A stretch of 64,000 nucleotides of DNA, taken from Oscillospiraceae bacterium. GTDB lineage: Bacteria; Bacillota; Clostridia; Oscillospirales; Ruminococcaceae. Where the stretch lies: the NCBI GenBank assembly GCA_014799385.1, contig JAAVIC010000009.1:24624-88623 (forward strand). The letters run 5' to 3'. This document shows positions 38,735 through 45,783 of the stretch, one piece after another. The first letter of the stretch is position 1, and every line of letters starts with the position of its first letter. Both the position numbers and the translations under genes were made by a program. The notes beneath the pieces were generated by a model. The model saw only the letters and a list, made by a program, of their open reading frames with translations, did not search any database and was not told the origin of the DNA.

Positions 38735-39999
38735 TATTTTATCCCCTGTATAACTTCTGTAATTGACTGCTTTAAGATATTTAATCCGCGCATAAGGATT
38801 TCGTCCTCGATAACGGGCGCGGGCATCAGCTTGACAACGCAGTTTCCGCGTCCGGCGCGTTCAAGCACCAGATTATGTGAAAAGCAGGCGTCCACCACTT
38901 TTTCGCTGAACACATCGCCGCCGAGCTTTTCGCAGTCTATTCCCCAAATCATACCGATTCCGCGATAGGAAAGACGGCTGTCCAACGGAAGTATCTCGTT
39001 CTTGATAAAGTCCTCGATGATCTGTCCTTTGCGCTTGGATTCGTCCTCCACGTTGTGGTCGAGCATATATTCCAAAGCCGCCTTACCAGCTACAAAGGAG
39101 AGCTGATTTCCGCGGAACGTACCGTTATGCTCGGCGGGCTGCCAGATGTCCTCATCGGGCTTTATCAGCAGCAGCGCCATGGGCATTCCCACGCCGCCGA
39201 TCGATTTTGACAGCGTAACCATATCGGGCTTGATTCCCGCTCTCTCGAACGAAAAGAATGTTCCCGTGCGAGCGCAGCCCGCCTGAATATCGTCCACGAC
39301 AAGCAAAATTCCGTTCTTGTCGCAGAACTCGCGGCAGCCCTTGAGGAACTCCGCCGGGAACGGGTAAATTCCGCCCTCCGCCTGAACGGTTTCCATAAAC
39401 AGCGCGGCGGGTTTGGAAACTCCCGAATGGTCATCGTCCAACAGACGCTGCATATACGCGATAACGTCCAGTTCGGGGAACATATACGGCGCGGGAATAT
39501 GCGTGCAGCTGCCGAGCGGAGTTCCCGCCGCGTCACGCGCGTATTTCTCGGTGGTAAGCGACAGCGCGCCCAACGTCATTCCATGAAAGCACCCCATAAA
39601 CGCCCAGACATTCGACCGCCCCGTAACCTTTCGCGCCAGCTTTAATGCTGCCTCGTTCGCGTTGGTTCCCGTAGGACCGCAGCACATCACGCGGTAATCC
39701 AGTCCGCGCGGCTTTAATACGCGATTCTCCAAAACGTCCAGAAATTCGCGCTTTGCGGGGGTATACATATCCATACTGTGCATAATTCCGCCCGACTGAA
39801 GATACTCTATCATCTTCCCGATAATATACGGATTATTGTGTCCGTAGTTCAGCGCGCCCGCGCCGCAGAAAAAGTCTACATATTCCGTCCCGTTCTCATC
39901 GTACATCAGCGAACCCCGAGCCTTTGCGAACACCGCCGGGAAGTGGCGGCAATACGACCGAACCGAGGATTCGTATTCTTCAAATACAGTAACGTCCAT
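38734..39999 (-). CDS. Class III aminotransferase, EctB-like (diaminobutyrate--2-oxoglutarate type)
   Basis: 421 residues. PLP enzyme features: GPTGTNANEAALKLARKVTGR (phosphate binding), ETVQAEGGIYPFPAEFLKGCREFCDKNGILLVVDDIQAGCARTGTFFSFERAGIKPDMVTLSKSIGGVGMPMAL with the catalytic Lys in SKSIGG, and NGTFRGNQLSF. The layout is that of EctB/Dat, which makes 2,4-diaminobutyrate from aspartate semialdehyde and glutamate. No ectA or ectC follows, so ectoine is unlikely. The gene heads an operon with an ATP-grasp ligase and a hydrolase. AAGGAGTTAAA is supplied by the tail of L10, and its promoter is at 40270-40298. Confidence 0.9.
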   Translation of the reverse strand: MDVTVFEEYESSVRSYCRHFPAVFAKARGSLMYDENGTEYVDFFCGAGALNYGHNNPYIIGKMIEYLQSGGIMHSMDMYTPAKREFLDVLENRVLKPRGLDYRVMCCGPTGTNANEAALKLARKVTGRSNVWAFMGCFHGMTLGALSLTTEKYARDAAGTPLGSCTHIPAPYMFPELDVIAYMQRLLDDDHSGVSKPAALFMETVQAEGGIYPFPAEFLKGCREFCDKNGILLVVDDIQAGCARTGTFFSFERAGIKPDMVTLSKSIGGVGMPMALLLIKPDEDIWQPAEHNGTFRGNQLSFVAGKAALEYMLDHNVEDESKRKGQIIEDFIKNEILPLDSRLSYRGIGMIWGIDCEKLGGDVFSEKVVDACFSHNLVLERAGRGNCVVKLMPAPVIEDEILMRGLNILKQSITEVIQGIK

Positions 40000-40020
40000 T
40001 TTAACTCCTTATTTTTAATA

Positions 40021-40118
40021 GCAAATTCAAAATCACGCAAACGCTTTGCGTTTGCGTTCGCTAAGCGACCCGTTACACCGCTTTGCGGTGTAACGCGCCG
40101 CTTGCGTTTTGAATTTGC
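40021..40118 (-). repeat. Long leader element L10 palindrome
   Basis: Outer arms GCAAATTCAAAATC/GCGTTTTGAATTTGC; inner hairpins GCAAACGCTTTGCGTTTGC and GTTACACCGCTTTGCGGTGTAAC. It lies in the 5' UTR of the aminotransferase gene. Confidence 0.82.
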
Positions 40119-40255
40119 ACTAATCACCAATAACTTGCTTTGGGTTATAACGTTCTAAACTCGTGCCTTGATATGTTGTTTTAAGTCATAACGTGCCAAA
40201 ATTTCAACCCAAAAGTGGATTTTGGTTATAACCGACAGGCTGTCAACCGTTATCA
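40119..40255 (-). repeat. GTTATAAC block of L10
   Basis: Minus strand, three repeats: GGTTATAACCAAAATCCACTTTTGGG, GCACGTTATGACTTAAAACAAC and ACGTTATAACCCAAAGCAAGTTATTGGTGATTAGT, about 50 nt apart. The best full-length example of the block in a defined 5' UTR. Confidence 0.78.
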
Positions 40256-40269
40256 TTCTCCACCTATAA

Positions 40270-40298
40270 ATTATAACAGAATACGCATAATTTGTCAA
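40270..40298 (-). promoter_or_regulatory. Sigma-A promoter of the aminotransferase/ATP-grasp operon
   Basis: Minus strand TTGACA, 17-bp spacer, TATAAT. The leader to the start codon is about 260 nt. Confidence 0.86.
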
Positions 40299-40309
40299 GT
40301 GGTAATCCG

Positions 40310-40762
40310 CTATTTGAAAAACTGTTCGGGCAAAAATGTAAATGCCCATGCCAGCGCGACCGACAAAATCAACAGTGAAAGCCGCACTGGCTCGGAAAAA
40401 TACAGCCGAATCAGCAAAAACTTGTCCGGGTCCCAGAACATTATCACCCCGACAGCCACCGCGAAAATCGCCGCTATAAGTACCGCTCCCGCCGCACAGT
40501 CCTTGGCGAGGCGGATCCTGTGTGAATGCTCTTCGGTTACCTTGTCCGCGAGCTTTTCCAGTCCTGTGTTTACGGATTCCAATGCAAGAACACCCGAACA
40601 GGTCAGCAGAAGTACGCCCCACTCCGCCTTCCCGAACGAATAGAACCGCGCCGCGAAGAAAATCACGAATGCCGCCGCGCATAAATGAAACCGAAAATTC
40701 CGCTGTCTGCAAGCCGTGACGATTCCGCGAACCGCATAATAAAAGCTCTTAAAAAATCTCAT
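40310..40762 (-). CDS. dgkA: Diacylglycerol/undecaprenol kinase family protein
   Basis: 150 residues from ATG 40762; the track extends into ybeY. Three or four membrane helices and the family motif VLALESVNTGLEKLADKVTEEHSHRIRLAKDCAAGAVLIAAI (E..NTxIE..D.......H..AK D.AAGAV). In Firmicutes these kinases phosphorylate undecaprenol to recycle the cell-wall lipid carrier. It is directly downstream of ybeY (4-bp gap), the usual Clostridia order, and ends just before the promoter of the aminotransferase operon. Somewhat long C-terminus with an extra membrane helix (LLILSVALAWAFTFLPEQFF). Confidence 0.92.
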   Translation of the reverse strand: MRFFKSFYYAVRGIVTACRQRNFRFHLCAAAFVIFFAARFYSFGKAEWGVLLLTCSGVLALESVNTGLEKLADKVTEEHSHRIRLAKDCAAGAVLIAAIFAVAVGVIMFWDPDKFLLIRLYFSEPVRLSLLILSVALAWAFTFLPEQFFK

Positions 40763-40766
40763 ATCA

Positions 40767-41237
40767 TCACCGCGTAATTCCCAACTTATGTAAAACCGCC
40801 TCTTGCTTGGCAAACATTTCCTGCTCCTCATCGGGGGTCATATGGTCGTATCCCAACAAATGGAACAGTGAGTGCGTCAGCAAAAACGCAACCTCTCTCC
40901 GAAAGCTGTGTCCGTATTCCTCCGCCTGTGACTGTGCCTTTTCAAGCGAGATAACAATATCCCCCAACAGAATCGCGTCCGTATCGGGGTCTACCTCAAA
41001 TCCGTCCTCATCGCCAAGCGGAAACGACAACACGTCCGTTTCGCGGTCGATTTCACGAAACTCGGCATTCAGCTCGCGGATTTTCGCGTTGTCCGCCAGA
41101 GTTACCGAAACCTCCGCATCGTCCGCGATTTCCTCTTCTTCAAGAGCCGCGCGGGCGCAGTCCTCAATCAGCCGCTCGAAATCCTCGGGCGGAGATAACT
41201 TGTCCTGTTCGTTGTTATAATCTATATATATTTTCAT
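40767..41237 (-). CDS. ybeY: rRNA maturation endoribonuclease YbeY
   Basis: 156 residues. The zinc motif HSLFHLLGYDH (HxxxHxxGxDH) is at about residues 123-133. Upstream motifs REIDRETDVLSFPLGDED and ILLGDIVISLEKAQSQAEEYGHSFRREVAFLLTH are family hallmarks. YbeY processes 16S rRNA 3' ends and takes part in ribosome quality control. The ATG overlaps the stop of the preceding unknown gene by four bases. phoH and ybeY, normally adjacent, are here separated by two paralogous genes. Confidence 0.95.
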   Translation of the reverse strand: MKIYIDYNNEQDKLSPPEDFERLIEDCARAALEEEEIADDAEVSVTLADNAKIRELNAEFREIDRETDVLSFPLGDEDGFEVDPDTDAILLGDIVISLEKAQSQAEEYGHSFRREVAFLLTHSLFHLLGYDHMTPDEEQEMFAKQEAVLHKLGITR

Positions 41238-41689
41238 AATCCAAACTCCCTGTAATATTCAAACATTTTACGGAACAATTCCCGCGACTGCTCCTCATCG
41301 CCCCACGAAAGTGGCTCATCGGCATAGCTGAGAGTGTGAAACGGGTCTTTTTGGTCGATGTTTGCGGGCAAAGACTTCCACAACTCAAAACACATCTTTC
41401 CAAATTCCTCTAAAGAATTTCGTGAATCGCAGTTCTCCGAATAGTATTTTTCCAAGCAGTGGAAAAGCTCTTTGCCGAATTTGTCGATGTTTATTCCCGT
41501 TTGAATAAGCGGCGAGATACACGCCCAAGCCGCCGCGCAATCCCCGCCGAGATTTTCAAGCTCCAACAAAAAATCATCATCGGGGTTTTCGAGAAACAGC
41601 CTGTCCAGTTCTTTGCAATAGTCCTCTTTTGAACCTAGTCCGAATGCCCATAAGGCGCACAGTGCCGCCAATTTCTCCGTGAAAATCAC
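41234..41689 (-). CDS. Unknown protein, paralogue of 41686..42156
   Basis: 151 residues, probably starting at GTG 41689, overlapping the previous stop (GTGA). EKLAALCALWAFGLGSKEDYCKELDRLFLENPDDDFLLELENLGGDCAAAWACISPLI matches the neighbour EKLAALCAL...LDRLFLENPDDDFLLELENLG almost exactly, while the C-terminal halves diverge. Acidic, mostly helical, no signal peptide or membrane segment. I do not recognise the family. The position inside the phoH-ybeY operon, with overlapping stop/start codons on both sides, implies strict co-expression. Confidence 0.72.
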   Translation of the reverse strand: MIFTEKLAALCALWAFGLGSKEDYCKELDRLFLENPDDDFLLELENLGGDCAAAWACISPLIQTGINIDKFGKELFHCLEKYYSENCDSRNSLEEFGKMCFELWKSLPANIDQKDPFHTLSYADEPLSWGDEEQSRELFRKMFEYYREFGL

Positions 41690-42156
41690 TCCCTATAACG
41701 CTCAAACACCGCCTCAAATTTACGCTTGATTTCGGCAGTCTTAGCCTCGGTTATTCGTTCTGCTTCATCTGCTGCCAAAACTCCCTCAACCGCGTCACTC
41801 AACCAACAGAACGTTTGAAACGCGCCTGACATATAGTCCGCATACTTCCCCTCAATGTAACCGACTACGACGTCTTCAATAAGGTCATTGCACCGCACGG
41901 CGAACTCCCTCAGTGTGATTTCACCTGACTCGTAATACTTTCCGAGTGACTTGAAAAGCTCATTTTCAAAATAGAATTTGTCGGTGATTTTTTCCCTCAG
42001 AATCTCCCACGCTGCCTCATAATTTCTGCCGAGATTTTCAAGCTCCAACAGAAAATCATCATCGGGATTTTCGAGAAACAGCCTGTCCAACTCCTCGGGA
42101 TATTCGTTTCCCAGACCGCAACAGCATAATGCGCACAATGCCGCTAGCTTTTCCAT
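41686..42156 (-). CDS. Unknown protein, paralogue of 41234..41689
   Basis: 156 residues, MEKLAALCALCCCGLGNEYPEELDRLFLENPDDDFLLELENLGRNYEAAWEILREKITDKFYFENELFKSLGKYYESGEITLREFAVRCNDLIEDVV. Acidic helical protein of unknown family. It begins 13 bp inside the phoH 3' end and ends overlapping the next paralogue. The near-identical stretch LDRLFLENPDDDFLLELENLG shows a recent tandem duplication or conversion. By context it is tied to RNA/ribosome metabolism or simply hitch-hiking; nothing in the sequence decides. Confidence 0.72.
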   Translation of the reverse strand: MEKLAALCALCCCGLGNEYPEELDRLFLENPDDDFLLELENLGRNYEAAWEILREKITDKFYFENELFKSLGKYYESGEITLREFAVRCNDLIEDVVVGYIEGKYADYMSGAFQTFCWLSDAVEGVLAADEAERITEAKTAEIKRKFEAVFERYRE

Positions 42157-43130
42157 GCGCCCTTGTCCCTTCCGGCACTGCCCTGATACTCATCGTAAGC
42201 CTTGACTATATCCTGCACGAGCTTGTGGCGCACAACGTCCTTTTCGGTGAATCGGTTCTGCGCAATGTCCTCGACATTCCTCAGAACCTTGAGAGCCTCG
42301 ATAAGCCCCGACTTCTTTGCCTCGGGGAGGTCTATCTGCGTAACATCGCCCGTGATAACCATTTTCGAGTTAAAGCCCAATCTGGTAAGGAACATCTTCA
42401 TCTGTTCACGTGTGGTATTCTGCGCCTCGTCAAGGATTATAAAGCTGTCGTCCAGCGTCCGTCCGCGCATATACGCAAGCGGAGCGACCTCGATCGCGCC
42501 CTTTTCCTGGTGATGCGCAAAAGCCTCCTGTCCGAACATTTCAAACAGCGCGTCATACAGCGGTCTGAGATACGGGTCGACCTTGTTCTGCAAATCGCCG
42601 GGGAGGAATCCGAGCTTTTCTCCCGCTTCGACCGCAGGGCGCGTGAGGATTATACGCTGAATCTGCTTCTGCTTGAACGCGGTAACCGCCAGCGCGACCG
42701 CCAGATACGTCTTGCCCGTGCCAGCGGGACCGACTCCAAATGTAATCGTGTTCTTGCGTATCATATCGCAGTACTTTTTCTGCCCGACCGTTTTCGGCTT
42801 GATGGGCTTACCCGAATAGCTCACGCATACACAATCGCCCGAAATCGCGGCGATCTCGCCCTCCGCGCCGTCATTCACCATTGAAATCGCGTATCGGACG
42901 TTCTGCTCCTCGATAGATTCTCCGCGTGAGAACATTCCGCAAAGCGTTTTGAGCGACTTTTCCGCCTTGGCAATGGAAAGCTCACTGTCGCCCGCGATTT
43001 TCACCTCGCTTCCGCGTGAGAAAATCGTCACGGAGAACGCTTTCTGCACCAGATTTATATTCCTGTCGAACTCCCCGAAAACAGCGCGGAGCTGTTCGGT
43101 GGAGTCCATTATAATTGTAGTATCAGCCAT
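42144..43130 (-). CDS. phoH: PhoH-family ATPase
   Basis: 328 residues. An N-terminal KH-like segment (RNINLVQKAFSVTIFSRGSEVKIAGDSELSIAKAEKSLKTL) precedes the P-loop domain: GPAGTGKTYLAVALAV, RIILTRPAVEAGEKLGFLPGDLQNKVDPYLRPLYDALFEM, FIILDEAQNTTREQMKMFLTRLGFNSKMVITGDVTQIDLP. This is PhoH/YbeZ, an RNA-linked ATPase that works with YbeY. The downstream order phoH - two unknowns - ybeY - dgkA is an operon with overlapping genes. GGGGGAATT from the tail of L11 is its ribosome binding site. Confidence 0.95.
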   Translation of the reverse strand: MADTTIIMDSTEQLRAVFGEFDRNINLVQKAFSVTIFSRGSEVKIAGDSELSIAKAEKSLKTLCGMFSRGESIEEQNVRYAISMVNDGAEGEIAAISGDCVCVSYSGKPIKPKTVGQKKYCDMIRKNTITFGVGPAGTGKTYLAVALAVTAFKQKQIQRIILTRPAVEAGEKLGFLPGDLQNKVDPYLRPLYDALFEMFGQEAFAHHQEKGAIEVAPLAYMRGRTLDDSFIILDEAQNTTREQMKMFLTRLGFNSKMVITGDVTQIDLPEAKKSGLIEALKVLRNVEDIAQNRFTEKDVVRHKLVQDIVKAYDEYQGSAGRDKGAWKS

Positions 43131-43150
43131 AATTCCCCCTTATCTAAATA

Positions 43151-43232
43151 GCAAATTCAAAACCACGCAGACGCCCCAAAGCGCGGCACGGATGCCGCGC
43201 AACAAAGGGCGACAGGCGCGTTTTGAATTTGC
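43151..43232 (-). repeat. Long leader element L11 with nested S4
   Basis: GCAAATTCAAAACCACGCAGACG ... CGCGTTTTGAATTTGC. L13 (47127) has the same ends joined directly (GCAGACGCTTGCGTTTTG), so the middle 45 bp here, which matches the short family, is an insertion. Confidence 0.75.
43172..43216 (-). mobile_element. Short element S4 nested in L11
   Basis: Minus strand CTGTCGCCCTTTGTTGCGCGGCATCCGTGCCGCGCTTTGGGGC. It has the first stem and apical hairpin of S1/S2; the second hairpin is missing. Confidence 0.68.
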
Positions 43233-43240
43233 ACTAATCA

Positions 43241-43792
43241 CTATTGCCTTGATTTTGCTATGTATTTGTCAATGGTCTCATCGCTCCATATCTGCGCTTC
43301 GATATATCGAACGTCCCCGTTTTTGCCATCGGGATTATTTTCTTGCGGCAAGCCGTATTTTTTTATCAATTCAAGTATGCCGTTGTAATCGTAAAGCCGC
43401 TTTCGGTATTCCAATCCGTCATTTATACGCGGACTGAACGTTGGGTGCGAGTCGCCGTAGGTAAAAGAAACTGTCTGCAAATCAAATTCGGAGATATGTA
43501 TTTTAATAAACGCGCTGTTTTCAAACCATGTCGACAGCCATTTGCACTCCCCAACCACCATATAATGCGGAGCGGTTCGTTTTATTATTCCGCCAAGCTC
43601 AACGAATTTTTCACGCATAGTCTCTTCATAATAAAGCCTTAACGACACATATTCCGAATTACGCCCCGCCGCCATTGAATTTGGATCACTACGTTTTATC
43701 TCCTCAAGAAGGCTCTCCGCTTTATCGCGCGGCAAATCGGACAAGTTAAGAAACGGCGCGCGTGAGCAATCGTAATAATGATAAAGATACAC
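43241..43792 (-). CDS. Hypothetical protein
   Basis: 183 residues; GTG start at 43792 with GAAAGG eight bases upstream. Starts MYLYHYYDCSRAPFLNLSDLPRDKAESLLEEIKRSDPNSMAAGRNSEYVSLRLYYEETMREKFVELGGIIKRTAPHYMVVGECKWLSTWFEN. It is rich in aromatic residues, with no signal peptide or membrane segment. The opening YxYHYxDxSRAPFxNLSDLPxxxAxxLL is distinctive and matches, from memory, uncharacterised proteins of gut Firmicutes, but I cannot name a domain. Upstream of phoH in the same direction, with L11 between them. Confidence 0.65.
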   Translation of the reverse strand: MYLYHYYDCSRAPFLNLSDLPRDKAESLLEEIKRSDPNSMAAGRNSEYVSLRLYYEETMREKFVELGGIIKRTAPHYMVVGECKWLSTWFENSAFIKIHISEFDLQTVSFTYGDSHPTFSPRINDGLEYRKRLYDYNGILELIKKYGLPQENNPDGKNGDVRYIEAQIWSDETIDKYIAKSRQ

Positions 43793-43840
43793 TTAAATAT
43801 CCTTTCTGTTTCAAATCTAGGGAAATATCGGTTTAATTGT

Positions 43841-43887
43841 GGTTTTCCCCGCCTGCGGCGACCCGAGCCGGGCTGGCAGGAAAAACC
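43841..43887. terminator. Imperfect hairpin after the lipase gene
   Basis: GGTTTTTCCTGCC / GGCGGGGAAAACC around a GC-rich loop. It lies downstream of the leftward lipase gene (stop 43910) and upstream of 43792. Related to the GGTTCTCCCCGC hairpins at 3727 and 5925. Confidence 0.45.
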
Positions 43888-43909
43888 GCCGTTAAATCAG
43901 TGTTTCATT

Positions 43910-45241
43910 TCAAAATCCCCGTTGTTTCAGCTCTGCCACCAGCTGCACATAAAATTCGCGAACATCAAAGTCCTTGATATCCTCGCGGTTGAGGTCTATC
44001 ATATCCGCGTGAGTGATTCCGCGCTTGCCCGCGGGATAAATCGGCGTGAATTTCTCGCCCCACGGCGCGGAGGTCAGCGCGACCAGTCCGTCATTGTCGC
44101 CGTCATACTTTTTCACCACGGGATAGGACACGTTCAGCGGAAACCGTCCGCTGCGCCGATTTGTCGCTTTCGAGCCGTAGGATTGATACATAACCTCGGG
44201 ACTGTCGGGGACATTGTTGTTGAACTGTTCACAGCTGCTGTTCGTAAGGCTTCTCACCGCCGCCATAAAATTCGGCGAGCTGTCACCCAATTTATAAAAC
44301 ACCCTGTTGTAAGTGCTCTCGATGAAGTTTTTCAGCCTTACGGGGCAGCTCCCCAACAGATACTCCGCGAAAAGACAGCCCCTGTGCGGAGTGTTGATGG
44401 TCGTCAGGCTTGCGACATACTGTGCGCAGCCCAGTTTGGAAATCGCGTAGCGCGAATCCAGACCGCCCTTCGAGTGCGCGATGATATTCACCTTTTCGCA
44501 CCCCGATGATTCTACGATTTCCTTGATTTTCCGCGCCAGCTCCTCGGCGCTTTGCTCCACCGAGAGCGCACTCTGCTGATTGCCGTAGCAGATAACCGCG
44601 CCGTTCTTTTGAAGCTCTGCGGGAATCCGCCCCCAGTAGTTCAGAATCCGATTATCGCGGAAGAACACCCCGTGAACCAGCAGAATCGGGTATTTTGTAG
44701 CGCAAACTTTCTCGTTTTTCCGGGATTCGTTCAGCTTGTGCTTGGCGGTTTCAAAATCCGCCTCACGGCGCGTCCTCACATATATGATCATCAGCATAAC
44801 TAGATTTGCCACGGGAATCATTCCGAGCAGCAGCCCCAATACGCGATAGCGTATCCCGAGTTGAACCGAGGTGACATATACGCGTAAAATTCCGTTCCAG
44901 AAGATGATAAACTCACAGATAAATAGAATTATCCAATAAGCGAGATAATTTGTGAAGCTCTCGCCGCCGATTACCCGACCGATGGAGATTCCCACTAACG
45001 GCGCGGATACGGCACAGCTCACCCAAAACGCGAGGATCAGTTCCGCGCCGTCACCGAGAATCTTCAAACGCAATGTCGGGTATTTTCGCGTGCTTGGGAG
45101 TACATTGAACACGAGAAAATACAGCGTTATTATTATCCCGACCGCTATTTTCACGGCAAGCGGCGCGTTTTGAAATATAAAAGCGAAATTTGCCGTTAAT
45201 GCCAGAATTATCCAGTTAATAGTTCGTATAAAGATATTCAT
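43910..45241 (-). CDS. Membrane-anchored triacylglycerol-lipase/esterase-like hydrolase
   Basis: 443 residues. About five membrane segments fill the first 170 residues (TINWIILALTANFAFIF, VAVGIIITLYFLVF, LILAFWVSCAVSAPLVG, LAYWIILFICEFIIFW, RVLGLLLGMIPVANLVMLMIIYV). The catalytic part begins YPILLVHGVFFRDNRILNYWGRIPAELQKNGAVI, with the nucleophile elbow IIAHSKGGLDSRYA, an acid in YDGDNDGLVAL and a His in ITHADMIDL: a complete Ser-Asp-His set as in LipA-type lipases (HSxGGxDxR). Its orientation in the membrane and substrate are unknown. Own promoter at 45288-45316; GGGTGAG precedes the ATG. Confidence 0.87.
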   Translation of the reverse strand: MNIFIRTINWIILALTANFAFIFQNAPLAVKIAVGIIITLYFLVFNVLPSTRKYPTLRLKILGDGAELILAFWVSCAVSAPLVGISIGRVIGGESFTNYLAYWIILFICEFIIFWNGILRVYVTSVQLGIRYRVLGLLLGMIPVANLVMLMIIYVRTRREADFETAKHKLNESRKNEKVCATKYPILLVHGVFFRDNRILNYWGRIPAELQKNGAVICYGNQQSALSVEQSAEELARKIKEIVESSGCEKVNIIAHSKGGLDSRYAISKLGCAQYVASLTTINTPHRGCLFAEYLLGSCPVRLKNFIESTYNRVFYKLGDSSPNFMAAVRSLTNSSCEQFNNNVPDSPEVMYQSYGSKATNRRSGRFPLNVSYPVVKKYDGDNDGLVALTSAPWGEKFTPIYPAGKRGITHADMIDLNREDIKDFDVREFYVQLVAELKQRGF

Positions 45242-45287
45242 ATTTTTCTCACCCGTGAAGTTAAATGTTTATAACATACCTATGTTT

Positions 45288-45316
45288 ATTATACACCAAA
45301 AGGGATAATTTGTCAA
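45288..45316 (-). promoter_or_regulatory. Sigma-A promoter of the lipase gene
   Basis: Minus strand TTGACA, 17-bp spacer, TATAAT. Confidence 0.85.
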
Positions 45317-45359
45317 CGGGATAATTACCGAATATTCTCGAAATTACGGTGAAAAATAT

Positions 45360-45609
45360 CGTTACTTGCGAAAATCCGCTGTTCGGGGAGAAATTCCGGC
45401 GCGTATAACCCAAAACAGCCTTGCGGAGAGAGGTTATGGTGCGTATAGCCCAAAGCAGCCTACCCGCGACCGGAGCAAATCCGAAATGCAAGCGGCGCGG
45501 TAACATAGAAAATCCAAAAAGACTCAAAATTTGCGCAGCAAATTTTGAGCGGTTTCGCGAGGCTGGCGAAGCGGAGCGGAGCCTAAGCCTCGCGAAATTT
45601 TGGATTTTA
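45360..45609 (+). repeat. Long leader element L12 with GTTATAAC block
   Basis: The block (45360-45500) is GCGCGTATAACCCAAAACAGCC ... GTGCGTATAGCCCAAAGCAGCC. The palindrome (45508-45609) is AAAATCCAAAAAGACTCAAAATTTGCGCAGCAAATTTTGAGCGGTTTCGCGAGGC ... GCCTCGCGAAATTTTGGATTTT. It ends in AATTCAAAATAAGGAG before the small gene at 45631. Confidence 0.78.
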
Positions 45610-45630
45610 ATTCAAAATAAGGAGTTTGAG

Positions 45631-45750
45631 ATGAATATGATACTCTGCGGCGAGGAATGCCGCCACCAAAAGGACGGATATTGTATGCTTGACGACCTGA
45701 CGCACGCAGACGCTTCCATTTCGGGAAAATGCAAATACTACGAAAGATAA
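45631..45750 (+). CDS. Small four-cysteine protein
   Basis: 39 residues, MNMILCGEECRHQKDGYCMLDDLTHADASISGKCKYYER. Four Cys spaced C-x3-C-x7-C-x15-C suggest a structural zinc site. AAGGAGTTTGAG lies just upstream and a strong terminator follows, so it is a genuine short gene that ORF callers may miss or extend. Similar short CxxxC..GxC....CxYY proteins are widespread and uncharacterised in Clostridia (recalled, not searched). Confidence 0.78.
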   Translation: MNMILCGEECRHQKDGYCMLDDLTHADASISGKCKYYER

Positions 45751-45754
45751 ACAA

Positions 45755-45779
45755 AATCCCGGACGGCTTGTCCGGGATT
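45755..45779. terminator. Bidirectional terminator
   Basis: AATCCCGGAC-GGCTT-GTCCGGGATT, with a U tract on the minus strand side (TTTTGTTTATC). It ends both the small gene and the phage-type structural operon. Confidence 0.88.
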
Positions 45780-45783
45780 AATA

